A stretch of 64,000 nt of DNA from NCBI RefSeq assembly GCF_008729015.1, contig NZ_RKSM01000001.1, positions 3,224,001-3,288,000 on the forward strand, in the 5' to 3' direction. How positions within the stretch are numbered: position 1 is the stretch's first letter; each line of letters starts with the position of its first letter. Of the stretch, positions 8,825-16,469 are shown piece by piece. The translations under genes and the position numbers were made by a program. The notes below the pieces were generated by a model. That model did no database searches. It was given only the letters and a program-made list of their open reading frames with translations, and was not told the origin of the DNA. This stretch comes from Haloarcula sp. CBA1129. GTDB lineage: Archaea; Halobacteriota; Halobacteria; Halobacteriales; Haloarculaceae.

Positions 8825-10105
8825 ATGACAATGGAACGACGGACAGTGCTCAAGCGGATCGGCGGTGTCGGGGCGGCTACAGCCTTGGCTGGCTGTAGTG
8901 TGCAAGAGCAGGGCAGTGGCGGCTCGGACGGAGGAACGGCATCTGGCGACGGTTCAGACGACGGGGCAAGCGGCGGGAGCCAGCAGTCCTCCGGGACCGC
9001 GACGGCGTGGTACCAGCTGCAGGATTCGGAGATACCTGCACGCGAGGCCGCGATGAAGGCCTTCGAGAGCGAGACGGAGTTCGGCGTTGACGGGTCTGAT
9101 ATCTCCAATATGGAAAAGAAGACCACGAGCGCGATTCCGGCCGGCCAAGGGCCGGAGATATTTGAGTGGGCACACGACTGGGTCGGCGACTACTACCAGC
9201 GGGAGTTCGTCGTCGACCAGTCCGACGAGCTCTCCGTGAGCCTCGATCAGTTCACGGACGCCGCCGCCTCCGCCGTCCAGTTCGACGACGCCGTCGTCGG
9301 ACTCCCGCACTCAGCGGAGACGGTGACGCTCATCTACAACGCGGACATCGTCGATGAGGCACCCGAGACGGTCGACGACATGGTGGCGGCGATGGAGGCG
9401 TACCACGACCCGGGTAGCAGCCAGTACGGCCTCGCTGCGCCGTTCGACCCGTACTTCACGAGCGGGTGGATTCAGGCCTTCGGCGGTTACTACTTCGATC
9501 CGGAGCAGGACCCGGCGCTCGGGCTGGATGCCGACGAAGCCATCGAAGGGCTCCAGTTCGCGCTCGACACCCTCCGTCCGTATATGCCGGACGACCCGAA
9601 CTACGAACCGCAGGCTGCGACGTTCTCGGAGGGGAACGCTGCCTTCGCGGTCAACGGGCCATGGTATCTTGCGACGCTGAACCAGAGCGACGTGAACTAC
9701 GAAGTGGCGACGTTCCCTGCCATCGACGGCGGCGAGGTGACGCCGTACACCGGTATCTCGATGTGGTACTTCGCGGACGCGATGAGCGAGGGCGGGGACA
9801 ATGCCACGGCCGCCCGGAACTTCGTCGAGTGGTTCGCCACCAACGAGGACCACGCGACGCGACTCGCCGAAGAGCAGGGTGCGATTCCAGTGCTTGACAG
9901 CCTCGTCGGTAGCGACAAACTCCCCGACCACGTCCAGACGTATTCACAGACCGTCAGCCAAGGGATTCCGATGCCGACCGACCCGCGCATGAACAAAGTG
10001 TGGTCGCCGCTTGAGAACGCCCTCATCGAGGCGTTCAACGGCGACGCGAGCGCCGAAGACGCACTGACGACCGCTGCTGAGGAAATCCGCAGCAACTGGG
10101 AGTGA
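8825..10105 (+). CDS. Maltodextrin-type ABC transporter substrate-binding lipoprotein
   Basis: Extracytoplasmic solute-binding protein, family 1, 426 residues. The N-terminus carries a twin-arginine motif (R-R-T-V-L-K at residues 5 to 10) and a lipobox L-A-G-C with Cys24, so it should be exported folded by Tat and anchored by lipid. A Ser/Gly/Asp-rich linker follows, then the two-lobed binding fold with the characteristic F-A-V-N-G-P-W-Y stretch. The ATG at 8825 is chosen because it begins just before the Tat signal; ATGs ten codons earlier and two codons later are possible. It is first in a tight operon with two permease genes, starting 10 bases before the next ATG. Confidence 0.9.
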   Translation: MTMERRTVLKRIGGVGAATALAGCSVQEQGSGGSDGGTASGDGSDDGASGGSQQSSGTATAWYQLQDSEIPAREAAMKAFESETEFGVDGSDISNMEKKTTSAIPAGQGPEIFEWAHDWVGDYYQREFVVDQSDELSVSLDQFTDAAASAVQFDDAVVGLPHSAETVTLIYNADIVDEAPETVDDMVAAMEAYHDPGSSQYGLAAPFDPYFTSGWIQAFGGYYFDPEQDPALGLDADEAIEGLQFALDTLRPYMPDDPNYEPQAATFSEGNAAFAVNGPWYLATLNQSDVNYEVATFPAIDGGEVTPYTGISMWYFADAMSEGGDNATAARNFVEWFATNEDHATRLAEEQGAIPVLDSLVGSDKLPDHVQTYSQTVSQGIPMPTDPRMNKVWSPLENALIEAFNGDASAEDALTTAAEEIRSNWE

Positions 10106-10115
10106 CCACCGACCC

Positions 10116-11078
10116 ATGAGTACGGTTTCACGAGCGGCGGACCGGATCGAGTCGGTCCCGTTTCTGACGCGGGACGACGCGTCGTTACTGCTAGTGCTCC
10201 CGGGACTGTTCGTCTTCTCGGCGTTCATGCTGTTCCCGGTCCTCTATCTGCTGGGTATCTCCTTTACCAACGCCGAGCCGGCCAACCTGTTCGCCGGCGA
10301 GGGCGTCGTCGCCGTGCTCACGTTCGGCGACGCGCTGTTCGTCGGGCTGGAGAACTACGTCGACGTGCTGACCGACGGCCAGTTCTGGAACTCCTTCGGC
10401 GTCACATGGCTGTTCGTCGCTACGAGCGTCACGCTCAAAATCGGGGCGAGCCTAGCCATCGCGCTCATCGTGACAAGCGAACTCGTCCGCGGCAAGCGCG
10501 TCCTTCGCTCGCTCATCATCTTCCCGATGGGGCTGCCGCCGATTTTCACCATCACCGTGTGGCGCGGCATCTTCAGCTCCGCCGAGTTCGGGCTGATGAA
10601 CCAACTGCTGACCGCGCTCGGAGCAAGTTCCGTCGCGTGGCTGTCGGGCCGCTGGACCGCCTTCGTCGCGTACAACGTCACGGAAGCGTGGCTGGCGTAT
10701 CCGTTCATGGTCATCATCACCGTTAGCGCGCTACAGGACGTACCCGAGGAACTCCACGAGGCGGCCGTCGTCGACGGCGCGGGCTTTCTCGCTCGCTTCG
10801 CTCACATCACGCTCCCGTCGATCAAGCGACCCGTGCTGTTTGCGTCTATCCTGACCTCAGCGGCGTCGTTCCAGCAGTTCCTCATTCCGTTCGTGTTCAA
10901 CCAAGGCGGCCCGGCACGAGCGAACGAACTCATCGTCGTCTATGGCTATCGCGAGGCGCTGTCGTTCCAGCAGTACGGTCGCGGTGCGGCTATCAGCATC
11001 ATCGCACTCGTGTTCATCGGCGCGTTCATGTGGCTCAACGTCAAGAAAGGTAAACTCGCCGACGGGGTGAACGACTGA
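10116..11078 (+). CDS. Sugar ABC transporter permease (MalF type)
   Basis: Integral membrane subunit of the importer, 320 residues with about six transmembrane helices. The ATPase-docking E-A-A loop is recognisable as E-A-A-V-V-D-G-A-G-F followed by the conserved I-T-L-P. The N-terminal cytoplasmic leader is about 30 residues. It begins 10 bases after the binding-protein gene and overlaps the next permease ATG by one base (TGATG), so translation of the two permeases is probably coupled. They should form the heterodimeric channel served by the ATPase encoded at 5.3 to 6.4 kb. Confidence 0.9.
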   Translation: MSTVSRAADRIESVPFLTRDDASLLLVLPGLFVFSAFMLFPVLYLLGISFTNAEPANLFAGEGVVAVLTFGDALFVGLENYVDVLTDGQFWNSFGVTWLFVATSVTLKIGASLAIALIVTSELVRGKRVLRSLIIFPMGLPPIFTITVWRGIFSSAEFGLMNQLLTALGASSVAWLSGRWTAFVAYNVTEAWLAYPFMVIITVSALQDVPEELHEAAVVDGAGFLARFAHITLPSIKRPVLFASILTSAASFQQFLIPFVFNQGGPARANELIVVYGYREALSFQQYGRGAAISIIALVFIGAFMWLNVKKGKLADGVND

Positions 11079-12157
11079 TGTTGCTCAGTACAATCGCCAG
11101 AAAGCTCGGCAACGACATCAAGACGTTCGCGACGATGCCCGCGCGGACGGTCCGCAAGTGGTCCTACACCGTGCAGGCCGTCCGTCGGGGCGAACTGCCC
11201 GCGTCCGAAGTCTTGAAAGTCATCCTCTCGACTATCGGGGCGACGCTCGTGGTGCTGGCACTGCTCTTTCCGATCTACTGGATTCTGATGGCGGCGCTCT
11301 CCGGCTCCGGAAGCTCGCTGTACACCTCCGAGAGCTTCTCACTACTCCCCTCGAACCCGACGGTCAAACCGTTCATCTGGGTTATCGGCGACCTCATCGT
11401 GCCGTCGTACTCGATCTCCGCCGCCATCCCGTTTACCGACCTCGCCTTCGTGTTCCAGACGCCGGGGATCGAAATTCTGGATGCCTCCGACTACGGCGTC
11501 GACCGCCCCTCGGAGTTCAAGCGCTTCCTCTGGAACAGCCTCATGGTAGCGATTCCGACCGTGCTGATCGCGATGTCGCTCATCATTCCGGCGGCCTACG
11601 CCCTCTCGCGGCGGGAGTTCCTGTTCCGCCGGAAGGTCCTGTTCCTCTACGTCCTGATGACGCAGGTCGGAGGCGGTCTCGGTGTCGCTTTGCTCATCGG
11701 GATGTACGCGCTGTACGTCCAGTTCGGCATCAACGACAGCAAGCTGGCGCTTGCGGTGTACTACGCGGCGACCGCCGTGCCGTTCAACACGTGGCTGCTG
11801 AAGACCTACATGGACGGCATCCCGGTCTCCTACGAGGAGGCCGCCGTCGTCGACGGCGCGCCGCCGTGGCGGGTCGTCACCGAGGTCATCATCCCGATGT
11901 CGACGGCCGGGCTGGCGACGGTGTTCATCTTCGTCTTCCTCACCGGGTGGACGGAGTTCGTCGTCGCCCAGACGCTACTCGGGACGGAGAACTACACGCT
12001 GCCGGTCGGCCTCTACGCGATGGTCGACGAGTACTCTATCCCGTGGGCGCGCTTCTCCGCGTTCGCGCTCTCCTTCGCCTCGCCGATCATGCTGGCGTAT
12101 CTGTTCGCCCAGCGCTACATCGAGGGCGGCCTCTCCTTCAGCGGGATGGAAGGCTAG
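11078..12157 (+). CDS. Sugar ABC transporter permease (MalG type)
   Basis: Second membrane subunit of the importer, 359 residues with about six transmembrane helices. Its E-A-A loop reads E-E-A-A-V-V-D-G-A-P-P-W followed by I-I-P-M-S, and the C-terminus is the short cytoplasmic tail usual for MalG. A roughly 80-residue periplasmic-side insertion follows the first helix, as in MalG proteins. The start overlaps the stop of the MalF-type gene (TGATG). Its own stop overlaps by four bases the stop of the convergent lipoprotein gene. The operon of binding protein and two permeases ends here. Confidence 0.9.
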   Translation: MLLSTIARKLGNDIKTFATMPARTVRKWSYTVQAVRRGELPASEVLKVILSTIGATLVVLALLFPIYWILMAALSGSGSSLYTSESFSLLPSNPTVKPFIWVIGDLIVPSYSISAAIPFTDLAFVFQTPGIEILDASDYGVDRPSEFKRFLWNSLMVAIPTVLIAMSLIIPAAYALSRREFLFRRKVLFLYVLMTQVGGGLGVALLIGMYALYVQFGINDSKLALAVYYAATAVPFNTWLLKTYMDGIPVSYEEAAVVDGAPPWRVVTEVIIPMSTAGLATVFIFVFLTGWTEFVVAQTLLGTENYTLPVGLYAMVDEYSIPWARFSAFALSFASPIMLAYLFAQRYIEGGLSFSGMEG

Positions 12158-12744
12158 GCCGGCGCGACGCCTGCCGTCATCCAGCAGCCCTCGTAGGGCC
12201 CTGCTGTCTGCTTTTCGACCGTCCACCGGTAGCTTGTCGTCGTCCCGTTCGCGTCGACGACCGTCACCGGCTGTGTCGCGGTGTCGCCGTCGCGGTCGAG
12301 TGGCCCGTACCGCACCCCCGTCGCGTTCAGGAGCGGCTCGAACCCACTTTCGATGGTCCGGACGAAGTTCGAGTACGGTCCCGTCAGGTCTCGGTTCGAT
12401 GGCGACGCGAACTGCCAAGTCGTGTTGATTCCGGCGTTCGTCGCCGGGTCGTTGTTCTGCAGCGCCAGTACCTGAATGTGGACGACGAGCCCCGGCGGCC
12501 GTTCGCAGTTCGGTCGCAGTTCGAGGACCCGCGGCTGTGTCACGACTGACCCGTTGGCGTCGACGGAGACGTTCCCCCAGTACTCGCCCGTCGTCCCCGT
12601 CGCTTCCGACTCGTCCGTCGGCACGGTGGCGGGCGTTATCGTCGGGTCGGCCGGTGACTGCCCGCCACCGAACAGCGCCCCGCACCCGGCTAGGAACGCG
12701 ACGGCGCAGACCACTCCCAGCCGAACGGCGCGGGACCGTGTCAT
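12154..12744 (-). CDS. Predicted lipoprotein of unknown function
   Basis: Exported protein of 196 residues with a Sec-type signal and a lipobox L-A-G-C placing the lipid-modified cysteine at residue 21. A Gly/Pro/Thr-rich linker follows, then a soluble beta-looking domain containing N-P-A-T-N-A-G-I-N-T-T-W-Q-F and W-T-V-E-K-Q. I do not recognise the family. The start used gives a normal n-region (M-T-R-S-R); longer forms from upstream codons would bury the signal peptide. It converges on the sugar permease gene, overlapping it by four bases, and diverges from the exchanger gene. A role in sugar uptake is not shown by anything in the sequence. Confidence 0.7.
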   Translation of the reverse strand: MTRSRAVRLGVVCAVAFLAGCGALFGGGQSPADPTITPATVPTDESEATGTTGEYWGNVSVDANGSVVTQPRVLELRPNCERPPGLVVHIQVLALQNNDPATNAGINTTWQFASPSNRDLTGPYSNFVRTIESGFEPLLNATGVRYGPLDRDGDTATQPVTVVDANGTTTSYRWTVEKQTAGPYEGCWMTAGVAPA

Positions 12745-12863
12745 ACGCGACCATGTGACTGTACACACTTCGCTGTTCGGTTGTCTCACACGTCGACAGC
12801 TGTTGCTTGTCGTCGTCTCGGGGGACCAACGCTTTTGAGCCATGGGGTTGTCACTGGAGCTAC

Positions 12864-13784
12864 ATGACGATCCTCGACGCCGCGGGCTTTCTGGGCGGAC
12901 TGGGGCTCCTCCTCGTCGGCGCGGACAGGACGGTGCGGTCGGCGGCCGAACTCGCCCTGTACTACGGCGTCTCCACCTTCTTCGTCGGCGTCACCGTCGT
13001 TTCGGTCGGCACGTCGATCCCGGAGATGACTACCTCTGTGTACGCCGCGACATACGGGGCCGGCGATCTACTCGTGGGAAATATCGTCGGCTCCGAGACG
13101 GCACAGATAACGCTCGCCATCGGTATCGTGGCGTTCATCTCCCCTATCTCCGCAGAGCGACGGAACGTCTTGGTCTACGGCGGCGCGATGGTGCTCGCCA
13201 TGATTATCATGATCCTCACCTTGGAAGACGGTATCACCCGCTCCGAGGGGCTGTTGATGATGCTTGCCTATCTCATGTTCATCCACGACATCTACTCCAA
13301 CGAGGGCGGCGAGGAGATAGCCGAGGAGGTCATCGGAGACGAGGAACCGCCGGCGCGGGTGGTACCACAGATTGCACTGGGCATCGGGCTCGTGATAGTC
13401 GGCGGTCACCTACTGGTGACCAACGGGGTCGCCATCGCGACGGTCGCGGGCATTCCCGAGTATCTCGTCGGCATCCTGACCGGTCTGGGAACGACGGCCC
13501 CGGAGATCGCTGTCGCCAGCATCGCCGCCCACGAGGGTCGCGAGGGCATCTCCGTCGGGTCGCTGCTCGGCAGCAACATCACCGACCCAGTGTTTTCCCT
13601 CGGTATCGGCGCGCTGGTCGCGGACGTCACGCTGGCCGACCCGGGAGCCGTCGTCGCGTCCGTGACCTACATGCTGGTCGTCTCGCTCGCCGTCCTCGGA
13701 CTGCTGTACTGGCGGCGAGGCATCGACCGCCGAAACGCGCTCGTCTGTGTGCTCCTGTATCTCCCGTCACTTGCGCTGTTCTGA
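12864..13784 (+). CDS. CaCA-superfamily Na+/Ca2+ (cation) exchanger
   Basis: Membrane antiporter of 306 residues with two homologous five-helix halves, as in YrbG and NCX_Mj. Both alpha-repeats are visible: S-V-G-T-S-I-P-E-M followed by G-N-I-V-G-S-E in the first half, and G-L-G-T-T-A-P-E-I followed by G-S-N-I-T-D-P in the second. The ion-coordinating glutamates are therefore present in both halves. An acidic cytoplasmic loop of about 25 residues (E-G-G-E-E-I-A-E-E) separates the halves. The ATG at 12864 starts directly before the first helix. The cation transported, calcium or another, cannot be told from sequence. Confidence 0.88.
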   Translation: MTILDAAGFLGGLGLLLVGADRTVRSAAELALYYGVSTFFVGVTVVSVGTSIPEMTTSVYAATYGAGDLLVGNIVGSETAQITLAIGIVAFISPISAERRNVLVYGGAMVLAMIIMILTLEDGITRSEGLLMMLAYLMFIHDIYSNEGGEEIAEEVIGDEEPPARVVPQIALGIGLVIVGGHLLVTNGVAIATVAGIPEYLVGILTGLGTTAPEIAVASIAAHEGREGISVGSLLGSNITDPVFSLGIGALVADVTLADPGAVVASVTYMLVVSLAVLGLLYWRRGIDRRNALVCVLLYLPSLALF

Positions 13785-13785
13785 C

Positions 13786-14493
13786 TCAGTCCAGCCGTCG
13801 CTCGACCGCGTCGATATCGCCCGGCTCGTTGACGTTGTGACACCAGCCGTCGAGTTCGACCGCCTCGACGCGATGACCGGCACTCAGCAACAGGTCGATT
13901 GCGTCGGGGAGTTCGTACTCGCCTCGCTCTGAGGGCTGTGTCAGCGCGCAGGCGTGGCCGATAGCCGGTTCGAACACGAAAAAGCCCCGCGTGACCAGCG
14001 TCGACGGCGGGTCCGACGGCTTCTCTACGAGCCCGGTCACTCGTCCCGTCTCGTCCGTCATGACAACGCCGGTGGTCTTGGCCTCGGCCCGCGACACGTC
14101 TTCGACAAGCAGCGTCGCGCTGGCGTCGGTTTCGCGGTGGCGCTCGACCGCATCACCCAGATTCGCCCGGCAGACGTTGTCGCCGTTCAGCACGACAAAG
14201 GTCCCGTCGACAGCAGAGCGAGCCTGTTCGAGCGCGTGAGCCAGTCCCAACTGTTCGTTCTGCCGGACGTACGCTATCGGTGTGTCCCGGTATCGCTCTC
14301 CATAGTGGGCCACGATGTCGTCGCCGCGGTAGCCGATGACGACGACCAGACGGTCGACGCCGACAGACAGCAGCGTGTCGAAACAGTGTGTCAATAGCGG
14401 CGTTCCAGCGACCTCGACCATGGCTTTCGGTTTGTCCGCAGTGAGCGGTCGCATCCGCGTCCCTTCGCCAGCAGCGAGTACGACGCCGTCCAT
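13786..14493 (-). CDS. Sugar-1-phosphate nucleotidyltransferase (GlmU/RmlA N-terminal type)
   Basis: Cytosolic enzyme that should activate a sugar 1-phosphate with an NTP, giving an NDP-sugar for surface glycan synthesis. The 235 residues form a single Rossmann-like transferase domain with the signature L-A-A-G-E-G-T-R-M-R-P-L-T near the N-terminus and K-P-K-A-M-V-E-V-A-G following. N-G-D-N (metal-binding Asp) appears near residue 100 and E-K-P near 150. There is no left-handed beta-helix, so an acetyltransferase half is missing, unlike full-length GlmU. An ATG start is preferred over a GTG four codons earlier. It lies one base from the stop of the convergent exchanger gene. The sugar specificity is unknown. 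Confidence 0.82.
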   Translation of the reverse strand: MDGVVLAAGEGTRMRPLTADKPKAMVEVAGTPLLTHCFDTLLSVGVDRLVVVIGYRGDDIVAHYGERYRDTPIAYVRQNEQLGLAHALEQARSAVDGTFVVLNGDNVCRANLGDAVERHRETDASATLLVEDVSRAEAKTTGVVMTDETGRVTGLVEKPSDPPSTLVTRGFFVFEPAIGHACALTQPSERGEYELPDAIDLLLSAGHRVEAVELDGWCHNVNEPGDIDAVERRLD

Positions 14494-14618
14494 ATCCGGA
14501 CTCACACTTGCACCGGCTAAATGCCTGTGGGCGAGCGGTCTTTGGGCATGGCCTACCTTCGTCGGCCCGGACGCCTCGGGGGAAAGAGACAGGTGGCAGC
14601 AGCGTGTGACTCTGACGC

Positions 14619-14804
14619 ATGGAAGACGAAGCGTGGCGCTCGGTCGAAATCATCCGCGACAACGACGGCGTGCCCCACGTCCTCCAGCAGAAGATGCTGG
14701 TGTACACCAGCGGAGTCTCCGAGGAATCGGCCGGCTACACCAAACCGGCGATGGAACACCGGCTGGTCCCGCTCAAGGACCTCACGAAGTTCGGGCAGTC
14801 GTAA
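14619..14804 (+). CDS. Small conserved haloarchaeal protein (unknown function)
   Basis: A 61-residue acidic-to-neutral protein with no signal or membrane segment and a compact, evenly hydrophobic pattern (for example V-P-H-V-L-Q-Q-K-M-L-V-Y-T). It looks like a genuine folded small protein: codon third positions are strongly G/C and its frame is the one with haloarchaeal amino-acid bias. I do not recognise a named family. It stands between the nucleotidyltransferase gene (opposite strand) and the DUF429 gene, with its own short upstream spacer. Confidence 0.6.
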   Translation: MEDEAWRSVEIIRDNDGVPHVLQQKMLVYTSGVSEESAGYTKPAMEHRLVPLKDLTKFGQS

Positions 14805-14904
14805 ACGGCCCGTCGGGCCAGTCAGTGTTTCGACCGATAGGGGACCGGTTGGGCAAGGAACACCTCGGGATACACTTTTGCGCCCGTCCGACCGAGTATC
14901 GATA

Positions 14905-15648
14905 ATGGCCGAACCGCTGTACGTCGGTGTCGACCGGAGTGACGAGTCTTGGGTCGCTGTCGCGTTCACCGGCGACGGCTTCGACCACGCGTCGGTGTTC
15001 GACAGTATCGGTGCGTGCTGGTCAGCCTACGAGGAGCGTGCTCGGCGGATTCTGGCCGGGGTGCCGATTGGACTCGTGGAGTCGGGCGAGCCGGACCGCC
15101 GGTGTGACGAACTCGCTCGGTCGGTGCTCGGTGAGCGGAGCGGGGCGGTTCGGACGCCGCCGGTGCGAGAGGCGACCCGGAAACAGCGCTACTCGACAGC
15201 CAACCGCGTCCACAAGCGCAAAAGCGGGCACGACCTCTCCGAGCAGGCGTTCGAACGCAGCGACAGCATTGCCCGGGTCGATGAACTCCTGCAGGAACTG
15301 CCCGAAGCCGCCGCTGTTATTCGGGAGTCCCACCCGGAGGTCTGTTTCCGAGCGTTTGGCGGCGAGCCGCTTAGCTTCTCGAAGCACACTGCTGGAGGCT
15401 ACGCTGAGCGGATGCGGATTCTCGCACACTACGACCGCGACGCCGCGCCGACAGTCCAGAAAGCCGCCGAAGCGACCGGTGGGGCGGCGGTGGCCGTCCA
15501 CGATGTGCTGGACGCCGTCGCTCTCGCGTATACGGCGCAACCGGGCGACGGGGAGTTGTACACGCTACCGCCCGAGCCACCGCGAGATGCGGCAGGGCTG
15601 CCGATGGAGGTTGTCTATCGAGCGGCGTCGCCACTGGTCAAACAGTGA
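14905..15648 (+). CDS. DUF429-family predicted nuclease-like protein
   Basis: Cytosolic protein of 247 residues. The N-terminal G-V-D-R-S and the later P-I-G-L, S-H-P-E-V-C-F-R-A-F-G-G and V-H-D-V-L-D-A-V-A-L-A-Y match the DUF429 pattern, which is thought to have an RNase H-like fold with acidic active-site residues. The biological substrate is unknown. The ATG at 14905 directly precedes the first beta strand, and an upstream in-frame extension reads through the small neighbouring gene and lacks family features. A GC-rich hairpin lies 8 bases after the stop. Confidence 0.72.
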   Translation: MAEPLYVGVDRSDESWVAVAFTGDGFDHASVFDSIGACWSAYEERARRILAGVPIGLVESGEPDRRCDELARSVLGERSGAVRTPPVREATRKQRYSTANRVHKRKSGHDLSEQAFERSDSIARVDELLQELPEAAAVIRESHPEVCFRAFGGEPLSFSKHTAGGYAERMRILAHYDRDAAPTVQKAAEATGGAAVAVHDVLDAVALAYTAQPGDGELYTLPPEPPRDAAGLPMEVVYRAASPLVKQ

Positions 15649-15655
15649 CGTGTCC

Positions 15656-15677
15656 CGACGAGCACTGTCGCTCGTCG
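15656..15677. other. Perfect 8-bp stem hairpin after the DUF429 gene
   Basis: The arms cgacgagc and gctcgtcg flank a six-base loop. The hairpin lies between the end of the DUF429 gene and the end of the convergent cold-shock pair. It could stabilise the mRNA end or assist termination on either strand, but no T-tract follows it. Confidence 0.45.
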
Positions 15678-15773
15678 TGAGTTATGTGCATGCCAGCGAA
15701 CCGTCGTGTACGCGATGGTACACCGCGACCGCTGACAAGTGGTTATAGTGCTGGACTGTAGACAGAACCCGTC

Positions 15774-15968
15774 TTACAGTCGCGTGAGATTGGTCGCTCG
15801 CGGACCCTTGTCCGCTTGCTCGATGTCGAACTCGACTTCCTGCCCCTCTTCGAGGTCAGGGCCGCCGACGTCTTCCATGTGGAAGAAGACGTCTTCGTCC
15901 GCATCGTCGGTTTCGATGAAGCCGTAGCCACCAGTGTCATTGAAGAAGTCGACAGTGCCTTCCGCCAT
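15774..15968 (-). CDS. Cold-shock domain protein (second of a tandem pair)
   Basis: Small cytosolic nucleic-acid-binding protein of 64 residues forming a single cold-shock OB fold. The RNP1-like G-G-Y-G-F-I and RNP2-like V-F-F-H-M motifs are present, and the protein is very acidic as usual in haloarchaea. It probably acts as an RNA chaperone. It starts two bases after the stop of the upstream paralogue and differs from it at 8 of 64 positions, indicating a fairly recent tandem duplication. The pair is probably one transcript. Confidence 0.9.
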   Translation of the reverse strand: MAEGTVDFFNDTGGYGFIETDDADEDVFFHMEDVGGPDLEEGQEVEFDIEQADKGPRATNLTRL

Positions 15969-15970
15969 CG

Positions 15971-16165
15971 TTAGAGCCGCTCCACGTTGTTGGCTCGCGG
16001 ACCCTTGTCCGCCTGCTCGATATCGAATTCGAGCTCCTGTCCTTCCTCGAGGTCCGGGCCGCCGATGTCTTCCATGTGGAAGAAGACGTCCTCGTCCGCG
16101 TCCTCAGTATCGATGAAACCGTAACCGCCAGTGTCGTTGAAGAAATCAACCGTTCCTTTCGCCAT
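15971..16165 (-). CDS. Cold-shock domain protein (first of a tandem pair)
   Basis: Paralogue of the following gene, 64 residues, with the same G-G-Y-G-F-I and V-F-F-H-M nucleic-acid-binding motifs. The start is the ATG giving MAKGTVDFF; an in-frame codon three residues earlier would add nothing conserved. A TATA-like gttatcc on the minus strand about 27 to 33 bases upstream suggests a short or absent leader. That differs from bacterial cold-shock mRNAs, which rely on a long structured 5' region. Confidence 0.9.
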   Translation of the reverse strand: MAKGTVDFFNDTGGYGFIDTEDADEDVFFHMEDIGGPDLEEGQELEFDIEQADKGPRANNVERL

Positions 16166-16469
16166 TGCAACCAAACAGATGCCAGCACCACGGATAACAG
16201 TGTCGGTACGAGTATCTGCTCGCTACCTGTACTATCGGTCCGCCGTCTGTTGATTATGCAGTGTGTAATACTGGCATACAACACACTTCGGCGGGCCTGC
16301 AACATCCAGTCGCCATTGTAACTCAACGTACACCGACTGCGCGATGGCAGTCTACGTTGCTGAACACGCACCCAGTTCACTATCGACTTCTGCACCGCTT
16401 GCCCCCGGTGTTCGCTCTTATCCGCCTGCTAACCAAATAGAATTAGACGCGTGAACCCGAATCGCAACT
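16166..16469. other. 304-base divergent spacer between cold-shock and histidine-kinase genes
   Basis: No gene is visible here. The minus-strand TATA-like element for the cold-shock pair lies near 16190-16198. On the plus side aaatagaatt (about 16434-16443) sits 27 to 36 bases upstream of the kinase ATG. The middle (about 16250-16330) is lower in GC than its surroundings. I see no RNA gene or repeat. Confidence 0.5.

Noticed and set aside
11158-12549. 463-codon frame overlapping the MalG-type permease in another frame
   Set aside because: Arg/His/Pro-rich translation without hydrophobic helices or motifs; the permease frame has the correct E-A-A loop and topology.
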